A DNA stretch of 64,000 bases from Neobacillus massiliamazoniensis (lineage in GTDB: Bacteria > Bacillota > Bacilli > Bacillales > Cytobacillaceae): contig NZ_CVRB01000001.1 in the NCBI RefSeq assembly GCF_001048695.1, forward strand, positions 372,001 through 436,000, in the 5' to 3' direction. A model generated the notes under the pieces. That model was not told where the DNA came from. It was given only the letters and a program-made list of their open reading frames with translations, and did no database searches. Both the position numbers and the translations under genes were made by a program. This document shows, one piece after another, positions 47,755 through 59,170 of the stretch; the first letter of the stretch is position 1, and each line of letters opens with the position of its first letter.

Positions 47755-48961
47755 TTTTTTCCAAATCCTTTAATAGAACAGAAATTTCATGTAAAATCTT
47801 GTCTGCCACTTCGTGTTTTGACATAAGCGGTAAAGGGACTGCTTCTCCATTCCGTTTATAAATTGTCACGATGTTTGTATCGGTGCCAAAGCCTGCCCCT
47901 TCAGTTTTCACATTGTTGGCTACAATCATATCGGCGTTTTTCGCCAGCAGCTTCTTTTTCGCATATTCTTCAACATTGTCGGTTTCCGCCGCAAATCCAA
48001 CAAGTATTTGTTTACCTTTCCTTGCACCTAGCTCAAGTAAAATATCTTTTGTTCGTTCTAGTTCAATAAAGGTATCTCCAGATTGTTTTTTCACCTTATG
48101 ATCATAGGCTGTTTTCGGACGGTAATCGGCTACCGCTGCCGTTTTAATCACGACATCAGCTGAAGCAAAAAATTGTAGGACGGCGTTATACATCTCCTCA
48201 GCACTTTCAACCTTCACAACCTCAACTCCGGTTGGTGCCGTTAATTGAACTGGTCCTGTTATTAACACAACACGGGCTCCAGAAGCTTTCGCTTTTTCGG
48301 CAAGGGCGTAGCCCATTTTTCCAGTTGAATGGTTAGAAATAAACCGAACTGGGTCAATTTTTTCCCGTGTTGGTCCAGCTGTGATGACAACTGTTTTACC
48401 TTTTAGCTCTAAGCTTTTTGACTGAAAAAAGTGTTCTATTACTTCTATGATTTTTTCTGGTTCCTCTAAACGGCCCTTTCCTACATATCCACAGGCCAGA
48501 TACCCTTCACTTGGTTCAATAAATTGATAGCCATATTCGGCTAAAATTGCAAGATTCTTTTTTACAGTTGGATGGTCATACATGTGTACGTTCATTGCCG
48601 GAGCAATCCAAATAGGTGCAGTTGTAGCAAGTAAAGTCGTTGTAATCATATTATCAGCAATGCCATAAGTAAGCTTTGCGATCGTATTTGCTGTTGCCGG
48701 TGCAACCAGAACAAGGTCTGGCCAATCTGCGATGTTGATATGGGCAACGACACTTGGATCTTTTTCATCGAATGTATCTGTATATACTTCATTACGGGAT
48801 AAAGCTTGAAAGGTCAATGGGGTAACAAATTTTGCTGCAGAATCGCTTAATAGTACCTTAACATGAGCACCCGCCTGGACAAGCTTGCTTGTCAGTGCTG
48901 CAGCCTTATATACCGCAATGCCCCCTGTAACACATAATAGAATTCTTTTATCCTTTAACAT
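47741..48961 (-). CDS. coaBC: CoaBC, phosphopantothenoylcysteine synthetase/decarboxylase
   Basis: Bifunctional coenzyme A enzyme, 406 residues. The N-terminal CoaC flavoprotein half has LLCVTGGIAVYKAA, VAPATANTIAKLTYG, PAMNVHMYDHP and ACGYVGKGRLEEP. The C-terminal CoaB half begins about 190 with VVITAGPTREKIDPVRFISN and STGKMGYALAE. It overlaps priA by 14 bp. A family A element separates it from rpoZ. Confidence 0.97.
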   Translation of the reverse strand: MLKDKRILLCVTGGIAVYKAAALTSKLVQAGAHVKVLLSDSAAKFVTPLTFQALSRNEVYTDTFDEKDPSVVAHINIADWPDLVLVAPATANTIAKLTYGIADNMITTTLLATTAPIWIAPAMNVHMYDHPTVKKNLAILAEYGYQFIEPSEGYLACGYVGKGRLEEPEKIIEVIEHFFQSKSLELKGKTVVITAGPTREKIDPVRFISNHSTGKMGYALAEKAKASGARVVLITGPVQLTAPTGVEVVKVESAEEMYNAVLQFFASADVVIKTAAVADYRPKTAYDHKVKKQSGDTFIELERTKDILLELGARKGKQILVGFAAETDNVEEYAKKKLLAKNADMIVANNVKTEGAGFGTDTNIVTIYKRNGEAVPLPLMSKHEVADKILHEISVLLKDLEKNENR

Positions 48962-49070
48962 TTTGAACCCCCACTTCTAGTTCACTCATTCTTCCTTTTA
49001 TTATGCTAGAATAGAACCAATTTTTCATCTTTTTCAGTTAATGTTTTACATATATACATTCTTTATAAAA

Positions 49071-49313
49071 GGCTGTGTTAAACTTGCCTGTTGATTTGCG
49101 CTCAAGAAGCGAGCATCCGCGGGCGTTCCGGGGAGCCTCCTCGGCGCTTAAGCGCCTGTGGGGTCTCCCCTGCCCCATACTCCCGCAGGACGTTGAATTA
49201 GCTTCTTCGAATCTACACCGCGCGAAGGAAATGCGATAGCATTTTCGAGGATCTCGCGCCTTCCGCTCCAATCAACATAGTTTCAATAATCAACATTGAC
49301 CTTCAACACAGCC
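49071..49313 (+). mobile_element. Family A MITE-like element, copy 7
   Basis: 243 bp between coaBC and rpoZ. Left end GGCTGTGTTAAACTTGCCTG, right end GACCTTCAACACAGCC, among the best preserved ends. The flanks TTATAAAA and TTAAATAA agree at 6 of 8. The 5' domain is of the CAAGAAGCGAGCATCC type, like copies 2 and 3. The rest of this 405-bp gap holds only the rpoZ terminator. Confidence 0.86.
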
Positions 49314-49325
49314 TTAAATAAAAAA

Positions 49326-49346
49326 GGCTGACCAAATTGTCAGTCC
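49326..49346 (-). terminator. rpoZ terminator
   Basis: Minus strand GGACTGAC AATTTG GTCAGCC, a stem with one bulged base, followed by TTTTTTATTT. It ends the yloC-remA-gmk-rpoZ unit. Confidence 0.75.
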
Positions 49347-49367
49347 TTCTTTCATCATTCATTTTAG

Positions 49368-49583
49368 TTACTCTGCTTGTGAGTCTCTTTTCGAAATACG
49401 GTACGTGAGTTCACCGCTATGAATTTCTTCTAATGCTTTACCAACATATTTAAAAGAAACATATTTAGGGAGCCTCTCATCATGGTCCTGCTGCATCAAG
49501 CGGGCACGTTTTGCCGCAACAGATACAAGTGAATATTTTGAGTCAATTTTCTCAAGTAATGAGTCAATCGAAGGATATAACAT
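49368..49583 (-). CDS. rpoZ: RNA polymerase omega subunit
   Basis: 71 residues from ATG 49583 ([20 protein letters not shown]); GGAGG in the end of gmk is its ribosome-binding site, and the longer frame upstream overlaps gmk. [12 protein letters not shown] is the omega signature. Start and gmk stop are one base apart, so expression is coupled. Confidence 0.96.
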   Translation of the reverse strand: MLYPSIDSLLEKIDSKYSLVSVAAKRARLMQQDHDERLPKYVSFKYVGKALEEIHSGELTYRISKRDSQAE

Positions 49584-49584
49584 A

Positions 49585-50199
<615 letters not shown>

Positions 50200-50209
50200 T
50201 TAAAAAATC

Positions 50210-50473
50210 CTACCCTTCATCAATAATCTCTTCACGGTCAGCAAATCGATGGGCAACCGTTTCAGGCTGGACAGCAGATAAAATGACATGATCACTATCC
50301 ATTACTATGACTGCACGTGTACGTCTCCCGTACGTTGCATCAATTAATGACCCCCGATCCCGAGCATCTTGGATAATTCTTTTTATCGGAGCAGATTCAG
50401 GGCTGACAATTGAAATAATGCGATTAGCAGAAACAATATTTCCAAAGCCAATATTAATCAATTTTATCGACAT
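50210..50473 (-). CDS. remA: RemA, DNA-binding activator of biofilm matrix genes
   Basis: 87 residues from ATG 50473 ([20 protein letters not shown]), the start that matches B. subtilis RemA (YlzA). Conserved [18 protein letters not shown] and [23 protein letters not shown]. In B. subtilis it forms ring-shaped oligomers and activates eps and tapA. Seven earlier codons lack family support. It lies in the yloC-remA-gmk-rpoZ unit. Confidence 0.95.
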   Translation of the reverse strand: MSIKLINIGFGNIVSANRIISIVSPESAPIKRIIQDARDRGSLIDATYGRRTRAVIVMDSDHVILSAVQPETVAHRFADREEIIDEG

Positions 50474-50535
50474 GACTATCATCCATTTCATCAATAATCT
50501 AGTTTGACCGTATCAAACCTTTTCTAAACCACAAC

Positions 50536-51411
50536 CTATTCGATATTTTGCACCTGTTCCTTCAATTTCTCAAGTAAACTTTTAATTTCTACGACATTTT
50601 TAGCAATATTGGAATCATTTGCTTTTGATCCAATCGTGTTTACCTCTCTATTCATTTCCTGAACAAGAAAATCAAGCTTTCTTCCTATCGGTTCAGTATG
50701 GTCCAGTGTTTGGATGAACTGGTTGATATGGCTTTTTAATCTAGTTATTTCTTCATTTATATCCGCCTTATCGGCAAAAATAGCTACTTCAGTCAATATT
50801 CTTGACTCATCTAGTTGCCCAAGTAAAAACTCATTCAATTTCTTTGTTAATCTTTCTTTATATAATTGGGCAACAAGCGGTGCATGCCCTGTCAGCTCAA
50901 GTATATGTTTATTTATTTGTGATATGGATGCAAGTAAATCCTTTTCAAGCTCTTCCCCTTCCACTACTCTCATTTGTTTTAATGAAAGAGCAGCTTCCTC
51001 TACTGCAGTTAGTACTAAATTCTCCAATTCTTCATTGCCTGCTTCATTTTCTTCAATATGTATAAGTTCACTGCGATTAAGCAGGTCTTGAAGTGTTATC
51101 GTTCCATCAAGATGATATTTTTCCTGGGCTTTAATAATGAACTGATAATATTCTTCAATTAGCTGCCAATCAACATGGACTTTCCGAATGACAGGACTTT
51201 CTCCTTCAATACTTACAAAAACCTCAACCCTGCCACGACGGATATGTTGATTTAATTTTTTCCTTATTTTATCTTCTATTTTTATAAGCTGTCTAGGCAA
51301 ACGAATATTCATTTCGTTAAAACGATGGTTTACCGTTTTTACTTCAATAATTACAGTAAAAGAGTCTGACTCTATTTTTGCTCTACCAAAACCCGTCATA
51401 CTTATAACCAT
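50536..51411 (-). CDS. yloC: YloC/YicC family endoribonuclease
   Basis: 291 residues from ATG 51411 (MVISMTGFGRAKIE), six bases after GGAAGTG; the preceding ATG (51414) is equally in frame. The conserved N-terminal SMTGFGR, VNHRFNEMNIRLPRQL, and C-terminal LDFLVQEMNREVNTIGSKA with the DUF1732 core are intact. YicC-type proteins are reported endoribonucleases; the B. subtilis role is not well defined. Head of the gmk-rpoZ unit. Confidence 0.92.
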   Translation of the reverse strand: MVISMTGFGRAKIESDSFTVIIEVKTVNHRFNEMNIRLPRQLIKIEDKIRKKLNQHIRRGRVEVFVSIEGESPVIRKVHVDWQLIEEYYQFIIKAQEKYHLDGTITLQDLLNRSELIHIEENEAGNEELENLVLTAVEEAALSLKQMRVVEGEELEKDLLASISQINKHILELTGHAPLVAQLYKERLTKKLNEFLLGQLDESRILTEVAIFADKADINEEITRLKSHINQFIQTLDHTEPIGRKLDFLVQEMNREVNTIGSKANDSNIAKNVVEIKSLLEKLKEQVQNIE

Positions 51412-51454
51412 CATTTTCACTTCCGTTCTGCTAATCGGTCAATAATAAAAAATA

Positions 51455-51487
51455 AAAAGGTAATTGACGAAAGTCTAACTACCTTTT
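51455..51487 (-). terminator. yloB terminator
   Basis: Arms AAAAGGTA / TACCTTTT with inner GAC/GTC pairing, followed on the minus strand by TTTATTTTTTATT. It lies between yloB and yloC. Confidence 0.8.
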
Positions 51488-51502
51488 GGATTATAACATA
51501 CT

Positions 51503-54181
51503 TTATTTTGTTTTTCTTAATAAAAATGAGCCTGCAAGTAAAAAAGTTGGTATCGATGCCATTCCTACAATTAACAGCCAGTCACGTGCTGAAATGGGCA
51601 GAGTGTGGAAGATTGGCCATAGTGGTGGATAGTAAATGGCTACAAGCATTAAAGCAATAGAAGAGATTACTGACCAGACAAGATATGAATTTCCAAATGG
51701 ATTTCTAGATAATACTGATTTTTCACTACGGCAGTCAAAGACATGGATAAGCTGTGCCATCACAAGTGTTGCAAAGGCCACTGTTTGAGCATATTGCAGT
51801 TGTGTTTTATCATTATGATAAACAATAATAAATGCTAGTAATGTTACAAGTCCGATCAGAAATCCTCGGGATACAACCTTCCAACCTAATCCCCGGGAAA
51901 AAATGCCTTCATTTGGACTGCGAGGGGGACGTTTCATGACGTTCTCTTCAGGTCGGTCAAGTCCGAGGGCCATTGCTGGTAAACCGTCAGTTACTAAATT
52001 CACCCAAAGAATTTGGATAGGTATTAATGGTAAAGGCAGCCCTAAAATCATTGCAAACAGCATGACGAGAATTTCACCAACATTAGAAGCAAGCAGATAG
52101 CGGACGAATTTACGTATATTTTCATATATATTTCTTCCTTCTTTAATAGCTCCTTTAATCGTAGCAAAATTATCATCCAACAGGATTAGGGCGGATGCCT
52201 CTTTGGCCACATCTGTCCCGGTGATTCCCATCGCCACTCCAATATCTGCCGCTTTGATGGCAGGTGCATCGTTTACACCATCACCCGTCATGGCGACGAC
52301 ATGCCCATTATTTTGCAGTGCTTTTACTATTTTCAGCTTATGCTCTGGGGAAACTCTAGCAAAAACAGAAACATCTTCCACCACATCTTCTAATTCCTCA
52401 ACAGACATTTTGGATAGGGTATTGCCATCTACTACTCTGCTCCTATTGGTTAAGATACCTAATTGTGCAGCAATCGCCTTGGCAGTAATCACATGATCCC
52501 CGGTAATCATGACGGTTTTAATACCCGCTTGCTTACACTCTTTTACCGCCTCTTTTACTTCAGGTCTTGGCGGGTCTATTATTCCCTGGATACCGATAAA
52601 AATTAAATTTTTTTCTGCCTCTTGCTCGCTTAAGATCACAGTGGTCCCCTTCACTGGTTTATAGGCAATTGCAATTGTTCTTAAGGCCTTTGCTGCCAGC
52701 ATATTGATCTCATTCTGTACCTTACCCTGTATTTCATGACCTAAATGCAATATTTTCTCATCCCAAAGAATGGATTCACTTTTGCCAAGAATGACATCTG
52801 GTGCACCCTTTGTCACAATAAAATGTCTACCTTGCTTATCTTTTACATGCATACTCATCATTTTTCTCGTCGAATCAAACGGGAATTCCTTCATAATAGT
52901 GAACTCTTTCAACAGGTTTGAGCGCTTATAGCCCGCCTTCATGGCACTTACAAGAAGTGCGCCTTCTGTCGGATCCCCGTCTAATACGATTTCTTCCTTT
53001 TTCATGTGTAATTCAGAATGATTGCATAGCATCCCAAAAATAAGCATTTGCTGCATCGCTTTTTCATCTTTCGGTTGAACTAATTTGTTATCTTCATAAA
53101 ACTTTCCATTTGGTTCATAGCCGACTCCGTCAACGATCCACGTATGACTACCGCTCCATAAATGGGTAACGGTCATTTTGTTTTGAGTCATTGTCCCGGT
53201 TTTATCGGAGCAAATAACGGACGCACAGCCAAGGGTTTCAACTGCAGGCAGCTTCCTGACAATCGCATTTTTCTTAATCATTTTCTGAACACCAAGTGAT
53301 AAGGCAACCGTTACGATGGCCGGCAAGCCCTCAGGTATAGCTGCAACCGCGAGAGAAACCCCCGCTAAGAACATTTCATATATTTCATGTCCCTGGATAA
53401 CTCCAACGACAACTACAAGTATTGTTAAAAAAAGCGCAACTGTAATTAAGATTTTTCCGAGCTGTTCTAAACGGCGCTGCAGCGGTGTATCTTGTACTTC
53501 AGCCTTTTGAAGTAAATCCGCGATTTGCCCCATTGCTGTTTTCATCCCAGTGGCAATAACGACACCCACACCGCTCCCCCTTGTGACCATCGTTCCCATA
53601 AAGGCGATATTTTCCATATCGCCAATCCCTGGATTCGGATGCTGTAAACATTCAGTATGTTTTGCAACGGGTACAGATTCTCCTGTTAGAGCTGACTCTT
53701 CAACTTCTAAGCTCCTTGAGTCGATCACCCTGACATCTGCACCAATTCGGTCGCCACTTGTAAACTTTAATACGTCACCGATGACAATTTCTCTCGAAGG
53801 TATTTTCATCCATTCTCCGTCTCTTACTATCATTACATGAGGGGCTGATAGTTCCTTTAAAGCTTGAAGTGATTTCTCTGCTCTTCGCTCTTGAAAAAAT
53901 CCCAGGCATCCATTAATGAGGACGATTGCAATAATCGCTATTGCATCAATATATTCACCTAACAGCCCTGATATTAGGGTGGCTGCGAGGAGAACCAAGA
54001 CCATGAAATCTTTAAATTGACTAAAAAATAAGAGTAAAGCGGACTGCTTTTCTCCTTCATCTAATTCATTAAGCCCATTCTTTGATATCCTAATTTTTAC
54101 CTCTTCCGTGCTTAATCCAGAAGAAAAGTCGGTTTCTAGTGCCTTTTCTACTTGTTTGATCTCCATCTCATGGAATTTCAT
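51503..54181 (-). CDS. yloB: P-type calcium-transporting ATPase (YloB-like)
   Basis: 892 residues (B. subtilis YloB 890), a SERCA-like type IIA pump. Cation-ATPase N-terminal domain 1-75, TM1-2 at about 47-100, actuator motif ALTGESVPV at about 172, and TM3-4 at about 240-300 with the ion-site AAIPEGLPAIV. Phosphorylation site CSDKTGTMTQNK at about 320, nucleotide-binding FVTKGAPDVIL, hinge MTGDGVNDAPAIKAADIGVAMG at about 600, and the C-terminal six-helix bundle with QILWVNLVTDGLPAMALG. It is divergent from rqcH. Confidence 0.95.
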   Translation of the reverse strand: MKFHEMEIKQVEKALETDFSSGLSTEEVKIRISKNGLNELDEGEKQSALLLFFSQFKDFMVLVLLAATLISGLLGEYIDAIAIIAIVLINGCLGFFQERRAEKSLQALKELSAPHVMIVRDGEWMKIPSREIVIGDVLKFTSGDRIGADVRVIDSRSLEVEESALTGESVPVAKHTECLQHPNPGIGDMENIAFMGTMVTRGSGVGVVIATGMKTAMGQIADLLQKAEVQDTPLQRRLEQLGKILITVALFLTILVVVVGVIQGHEIYEMFLAGVSLAVAAIPEGLPAIVTVALSLGVQKMIKKNAIVRKLPAVETLGCASVICSDKTGTMTQNKMTVTHLWSGSHTWIVDGVGYEPNGKFYEDNKLVQPKDEKAMQQMLIFGMLCNHSELHMKKEEIVLDGDPTEGALLVSAMKAGYKRSNLLKEFTIMKEFPFDSTRKMMSMHVKDKQGRHFIVTKGAPDVILGKSESILWDEKILHLGHEIQGKVQNEINMLAAKALRTIAIAYKPVKGTTVILSEQEAEKNLIFIGIQGIIDPPRPEVKEAVKECKQAGIKTVMITGDHVITAKAIAAQLGILTNRSRVVDGNTLSKMSVEELEDVVEDVSVFARVSPEHKLKIVKALQNNGHVVAMTGDGVNDAPAIKAADIGVAMGITGTDVAKEASALILLDDNFATIKGAIKEGRNIYENIRKFVRYLLASNVGEILVMLFAMILGLPLPLIPIQILWVNLVTDGLPAMALGLDRPEENVMKRPPRSPNEGIFSRGLGWKVVSRGFLIGLVTLLAFIIVYHNDKTQLQYAQTVAFATLVMAQLIHVFDCRSEKSVLSRNPFGNSYLVWSVISSIALMLVAIYYPPLWPIFHTLPISARDWLLIVGMASIPTFLLAGSFLLRKTK

Positions 54182-54276
54182 CCGACCATCTCACTTCCCC
54201 CTTTAATACTCACTCTCAAGAAAGCTTATTCAGACCTGTCCAAAAAAATGCTAGGTTTATTAGTACAGGATAAAAT

Positions 54277-54306
54277 AAGACAGATGATAAATTGGTAGGA
54301 TATAAT
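54277..54306 (+). promoter_or_regulatory. Candidate rqcH promoter
   Basis: AAGACA (54277-54282), 18-bp spacer, perfect TATAAT (54301-54306), 34 bp before the start codon at 54340. Confidence 0.55.
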
Positions 54307-54339
54307 GAATATAAAGCTTTTAGAAAAGGATGTTTTTTT

Positions 54340-56052
54340 ATGTCGTTTGATGGTTTATTTACAAAAGCAATGACAGATGAGCTTTCCCGCTCACTAAAAG
54401 GCGGACGAATAAATAAAGTTCATCAGCCCTATAAAAATGAAGTGATTTTAACAATACGTGCTAACGGTGTGAATCATAAACTTTTATTATCAGCACATCC
54501 CAGTTATGCAAGGGTACAACTAACAAATGAGGCGTATGATAACCCAAGTGAACCGCCAATGTTTTGTATGCTGCTTCGGAAACATATTGAAGGCCATATT
54601 TTAGAGGATTTATACCAGGTTGAGACGGATCGGTTAATTATATTTGAAATAAAGGGACGAAATGAACTAGGTGATATTAGCTACAAACAGCTAATCGTTG
54701 AAATCATGGGAAGGCATAGCAATATCGTTTTAGTAGATAAAACGAGGAACATCATCCTCGACAGTATTAAGCATGTTTCTTTTGCTATTAACAGCCACAG
54801 AGCTATTTTACCAGGGCAGCCTTACGTATATCCGCCAGAGCAGCACAAGGTGAATCCATTTAAGGCCAGTGAAGAAGATATTCTAAGAAAAATAGATTTT
54901 AACAGCGGTAAACTTGACCGCCAGCTAGTCGACGAATTTGCAGGTATTTCCCCTCTTTTTGCAAAAGAAGTCATTTTTCAAAGTGGGATTGCTAATCGAA
55001 CAACTCTACCAAATACATTTATTGGATTGGTAAATAAAATAGACGCTGTAGAGCTTGTTCCTTCCATTATGATAAATAACGGAAAAGAAAACTTTTATCT
55101 TTTTCCACTTGATCATTTAAAAGGTGAAGTCAAAAGCTTCTTCACACTTAGCGAAATGCTCGACCGTTTTTACTTTGGCAAAGCAGAGCGGGACCGAGTT
55201 AAACAACAGGGACACGATATTGAACGGTTGATTGTGAATGAGAAAGAAAAAAATGAAAAGAAAATTGAAAAATTGCAAACTACTTTAATTGATGCTGAAA
55301 AGGCAGAGCAGTTTCAGCGCTATGGCGAGTTGTTAACCGCCAATCTTTATGCAGCAAAAAAAGGGATGAAAGAAATAGAAGTGCTCGATTATTATGACGA
55401 GGAAGGCCGGACGGTAGTGATTGAACTAGACCCTCGAAAAACACCTTCGGAAAATGCTCAAAAGTATTTTTCAAGATACCAGAAAGCGAAAAATTCCATT
55501 TCTGTTGTAATCGAGCAAATTGAAAAAGCGCGAGAAGAGGCAGCATATTTTGATAACCTCTTGCAGCAGGTACAATCTGCAGCACCGAAGGATCTTCAAG
55601 AAATTCGCGAGGAATTAGTCGAAGGTGGTTATATTCGTGAACGTCAAAGAAGAAATGGGAAAAAACCGCAAAATGCAAAACCGGTTCTCGATCTTTTTCA
55701 ATCGTCAGATGGTACCGATATTATTGTTGGAAAAAATAATAAACAAAATGATTATTTAACGAATAAACTGGCGGCAAGGGATGAAATCTGGCTACACACG
55801 AAGGACATTCCTGGTTCACATGTCGTGATTAGAAGTAAGGAACCATCGGATGAGACCATTCGCGAAGCTGCCGCTTTAGCGGCGTATTTCAGCAAAGCTA
55901 GAAATTCAAGCTCCGTTCCTGTTGATTTTACAAAGGTTCGTTTTGTTAAGAAACCAAGCGGTGCAAAACCGGGATATGTGATTTATGAAAACCAACAAAC
56001 GGTTTATATCACACCGGATGAGGAGATCGTGTTAAAGTTAAAGAAAAATTAA
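54340..56052 (+). CDS. rqcH: RqcH (YloA/FbpA), ribosome-associated quality control factor
   Basis: NEMF/Rqc2 homologue that binds obstructed 50S subunits and adds C-terminal alanine tails. It has 570 residues from ATG 54340 ([15 protein letters not shown]) with AAAGGAT upstream; 16 earlier codons are leader. The NFACT-N domain has the critical Asp97-Arg98 pair in [11 protein letters not shown] exactly at those positions. A central coiled coil spans about 290-430, and the C-terminal NFACT-R domain has [18 protein letters not shown]. Older names reflect fibronectin binding. Plus strand, ending in a two-way terminator facing pyrE. Confidence 0.96.
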   Translation: MSFDGLFTKAMTDELSRSLKGGRINKVHQPYKNEVILTIRANGVNHKLLLSAHPSYARVQLTNEAYDNPSEPPMFCMLLRKHIEGHILEDLYQVETDRLIIFEIKGRNELGDISYKQLIVEIMGRHSNIVLVDKTRNIILDSIKHVSFAINSHRAILPGQPYVYPPEQHKVNPFKASEEDILRKIDFNSGKLDRQLVDEFAGISPLFAKEVIFQSGIANRTTLPNTFIGLVNKIDAVELVPSIMINNGKENFYLFPLDHLKGEVKSFFTLSEMLDRFYFGKAERDRVKQQGHDIERLIVNEKEKNEKKIEKLQTTLIDAEKAEQFQRYGELLTANLYAAKKGMKEIEVLDYYDEEGRTVVIELDPRKTPSENAQKYFSRYQKAKNSISVVIEQIEKAREEAAYFDNLLQQVQSAAPKDLQEIREELVEGGYIRERQRRNGKKPQNAKPVLDLFQSSDGTDIIVGKNNKQNDYLTNKLAARDEIWLHTKDIPGSHVVIRSKEPSDETIREAAALAAYFSKARNSSSVPVDFTKVRFVKKPSGAKPGYVIYENQQTVYITPDEEIVLKLKKN

Positions 56053-56122
56053 TCAAAAAAGAGCAATCTTGTGCACTATTTTGAAAATTAGTGACCAAAA
56101 ATTGCAAATACGCATAAAAAAA

Positions 56123-56152
56123 GTGTCAGGCACCATTTTTGGTGCCTGACAC
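56123..56152. terminator. Bidirectional terminator between rqcH and pyrE (GTGTCAGGCACC palindrome)
   Basis: Perfect 12-bp arms GTGTCAGGCACC / GGTGCCTGACAC with a 6-base loop, T tract on both strands (ccTTTTTTT and TTTTTTTATG). A half of the same palindrome occurs at 36348-36360. Confidence 0.92.
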
Positions 56153-56159
56153 CCTTTTT

Positions 56160-56792
56160 TTACTCGAACCGCTTACTCCATTCAAGTGGATTATTGCTCC
56201 AAGAGAGTAAACTTTCTTGGTCATTTTCATTGATATAACCTTTTTCTATGGCGACCTTTACTAAAGTCGGAAAATCAGTTAACGAATGACTCTTAATCTC
56301 TTCTTGTGCAAATGCTTCTTTACCTTTTTCAAGTCCATACGTAAAAATCGATACCACGCCAAGCACATCACATCCTGCTTCTCTTAGTGCTTGAACAGCG
56401 GTGATCACACTGCCTCCGGTCGAAATTAAATCCTCAACAACGACAACCTTTTGCCCGTTCTCCACTTTTCCCTCTATCTGATTTCCTTTCCCATGCCCCT
56501 TTGCTTTAGAGCGGACATAGCACATCGGTAAATCCATGAGTTCACTCACCCAAGCAGCATGTGGGATCCCGGCAGTTGCGGTTCCAGCAAGTACTTCTGC
56601 ATTTGGAAAGTTTTCAACTATTAGCTTTTGCATGCCACGAGCAATTTCTTTTCTAACTGCAGGATAGGATAATGTAAGGCGATTATCGCAATAAATCGGG
56701 GAACGAAGTCCGGAAGTCCACGTAAATGGATCTTGTGGCTTTAACCCTACCGCTTTGATGTCTAATAATTTTTCTGCAATTAAATGTTTCAT
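56160..56792 (-). CDS. pyrE: Orotate phosphoribosyltransferase
   Basis: Adds PRPP to orotate to make OMP. It has 210 residues from the ATG at 56792 ([10 protein letters not shown]), seven bases after GGGAG; the preceding ATG at 56795 overlaps the pyrF TGA and is a possible start. The PRPP motif [20 protein letters not shown] is at about 115, and [16 protein letters not shown] is the N-terminal substrate loop. Last gene of the operon, with its stop 8 bp from the shared terminator. Confidence 0.97.
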   Translation of the reverse strand: MKHLIAEKLLDIKAVGLKPQDPFTWTSGLRSPIYCDNRLTLSYPAVRKEIARGMQKLIVENFPNAEVLAGTATAGIPHAAWVSELMDLPMCYVRSKAKGHGKGNQIEGKVENGQKVVVVEDLISTGGSVITAVQALREAGCDVLGVVSIFTYGLEKGKEAFAQEEIKSHSLTDFPTLVKVAIEKGYINENDQESLLSWSNNPLEWSKRFE

Positions 56793-57505
56793 CATTCTAC
56801 TCCCTTCCATACTTCCATCCATTTTTCATAGCTTTTAAGAGGGTCGGCAGATCTCGTAATGGAGCGCCCTACCACGATTGAGGTCACCCCTGCCTTTCTT
56901 GCAAATTCTGGAGTGGCCACTCTCTTTTGGTCTCCCACTTGGTCTGTCTCCATTCGAATTCCCGGAGTGATGGTGTAAAAGTCAGAACCTAGTTTTTCCC
57001 GGATCGAGACTGCTTCCCATGCCGAGCAAACGACACCGTCCAATCCCGCCTCTTTTGTAAGTGCGGCATAATGTAGAACGGATTCTTGCAATGAAACCGG
57101 GATGAGCTGTTCTTTTTGCATTGATTTTTCCGAAGTGCTGGTAAGCTGGGTAACGGCGATGCATGCAGGGCGTTTCCTTCCAGCTCCTGTGCCGGCCTCA
57201 AGTCCCTCTATAGCAGCCTGCATCATTTCTTTCCCGCCTGCAGCATGCACATTAACTAGGTCACATTCGAGCGAGGCAAGACCTTTCATGGCACTTTTAA
57301 CAGTATTTGGGATATCGTGTAGCTTTAAATCTAAAAATATTCGATGTCCCGATTCTTTTAACATTTGAATGATCGAAGGGCCTTCCTGGTAAAATAGCTC
57401 CATACCGACTTTTACAAACAGCTGTTTTCCCGTAAATGGCTTTAAAAAATGCTTCACTTCATTTCCGCTTGCAAAATCTAGCGCGATGATGAGCGAATTC
57501 TCCAT
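56792..57505 (-). CDS. pyrF: Orotidine 5'-phosphate decarboxylase
   Basis: Final step to UMP. It has 237 residues. The catalytic [11 protein letters not shown] (Lys/Asp array) is at about 60, N-terminal [12 protein letters not shown], and the phosphate site [12 protein letters not shown] at about 213. The end overlaps the pyrE start region (ATGATG). Confidence 0.97.
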   Translation of the reverse strand: MENSLIIALDFASGNEVKHFLKPFTGKQLFVKVGMELFYQEGPSIIQMLKESGHRIFLDLKLHDIPNTVKSAMKGLASLECDLVNVHAAGGKEMMQAAIEGLEAGTGAGRKRPACIAVTQLTSTSEKSMQKEQLIPVSLQESVLHYAALTKEAGLDGVVCSAWEAVSIREKLGSDFYTITPGIRMETDQVGDQKRVATPEFARKAGVTSIVVGRSITRSADPLKSYEKWMEVWKGVE

Positions 57506-57506
57506 G

Positions 57507-59166
<1,660 letters not shown>

Positions 59167-59170
<4 letters not shown>

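Noticed and set aside
55280..55678. 132-codon minus-strand frame inside rqcH
   Set aside because: Antisense to the conserved coiled-coil and NFACT-R region of rqcH; no family or ribosome-binding site.
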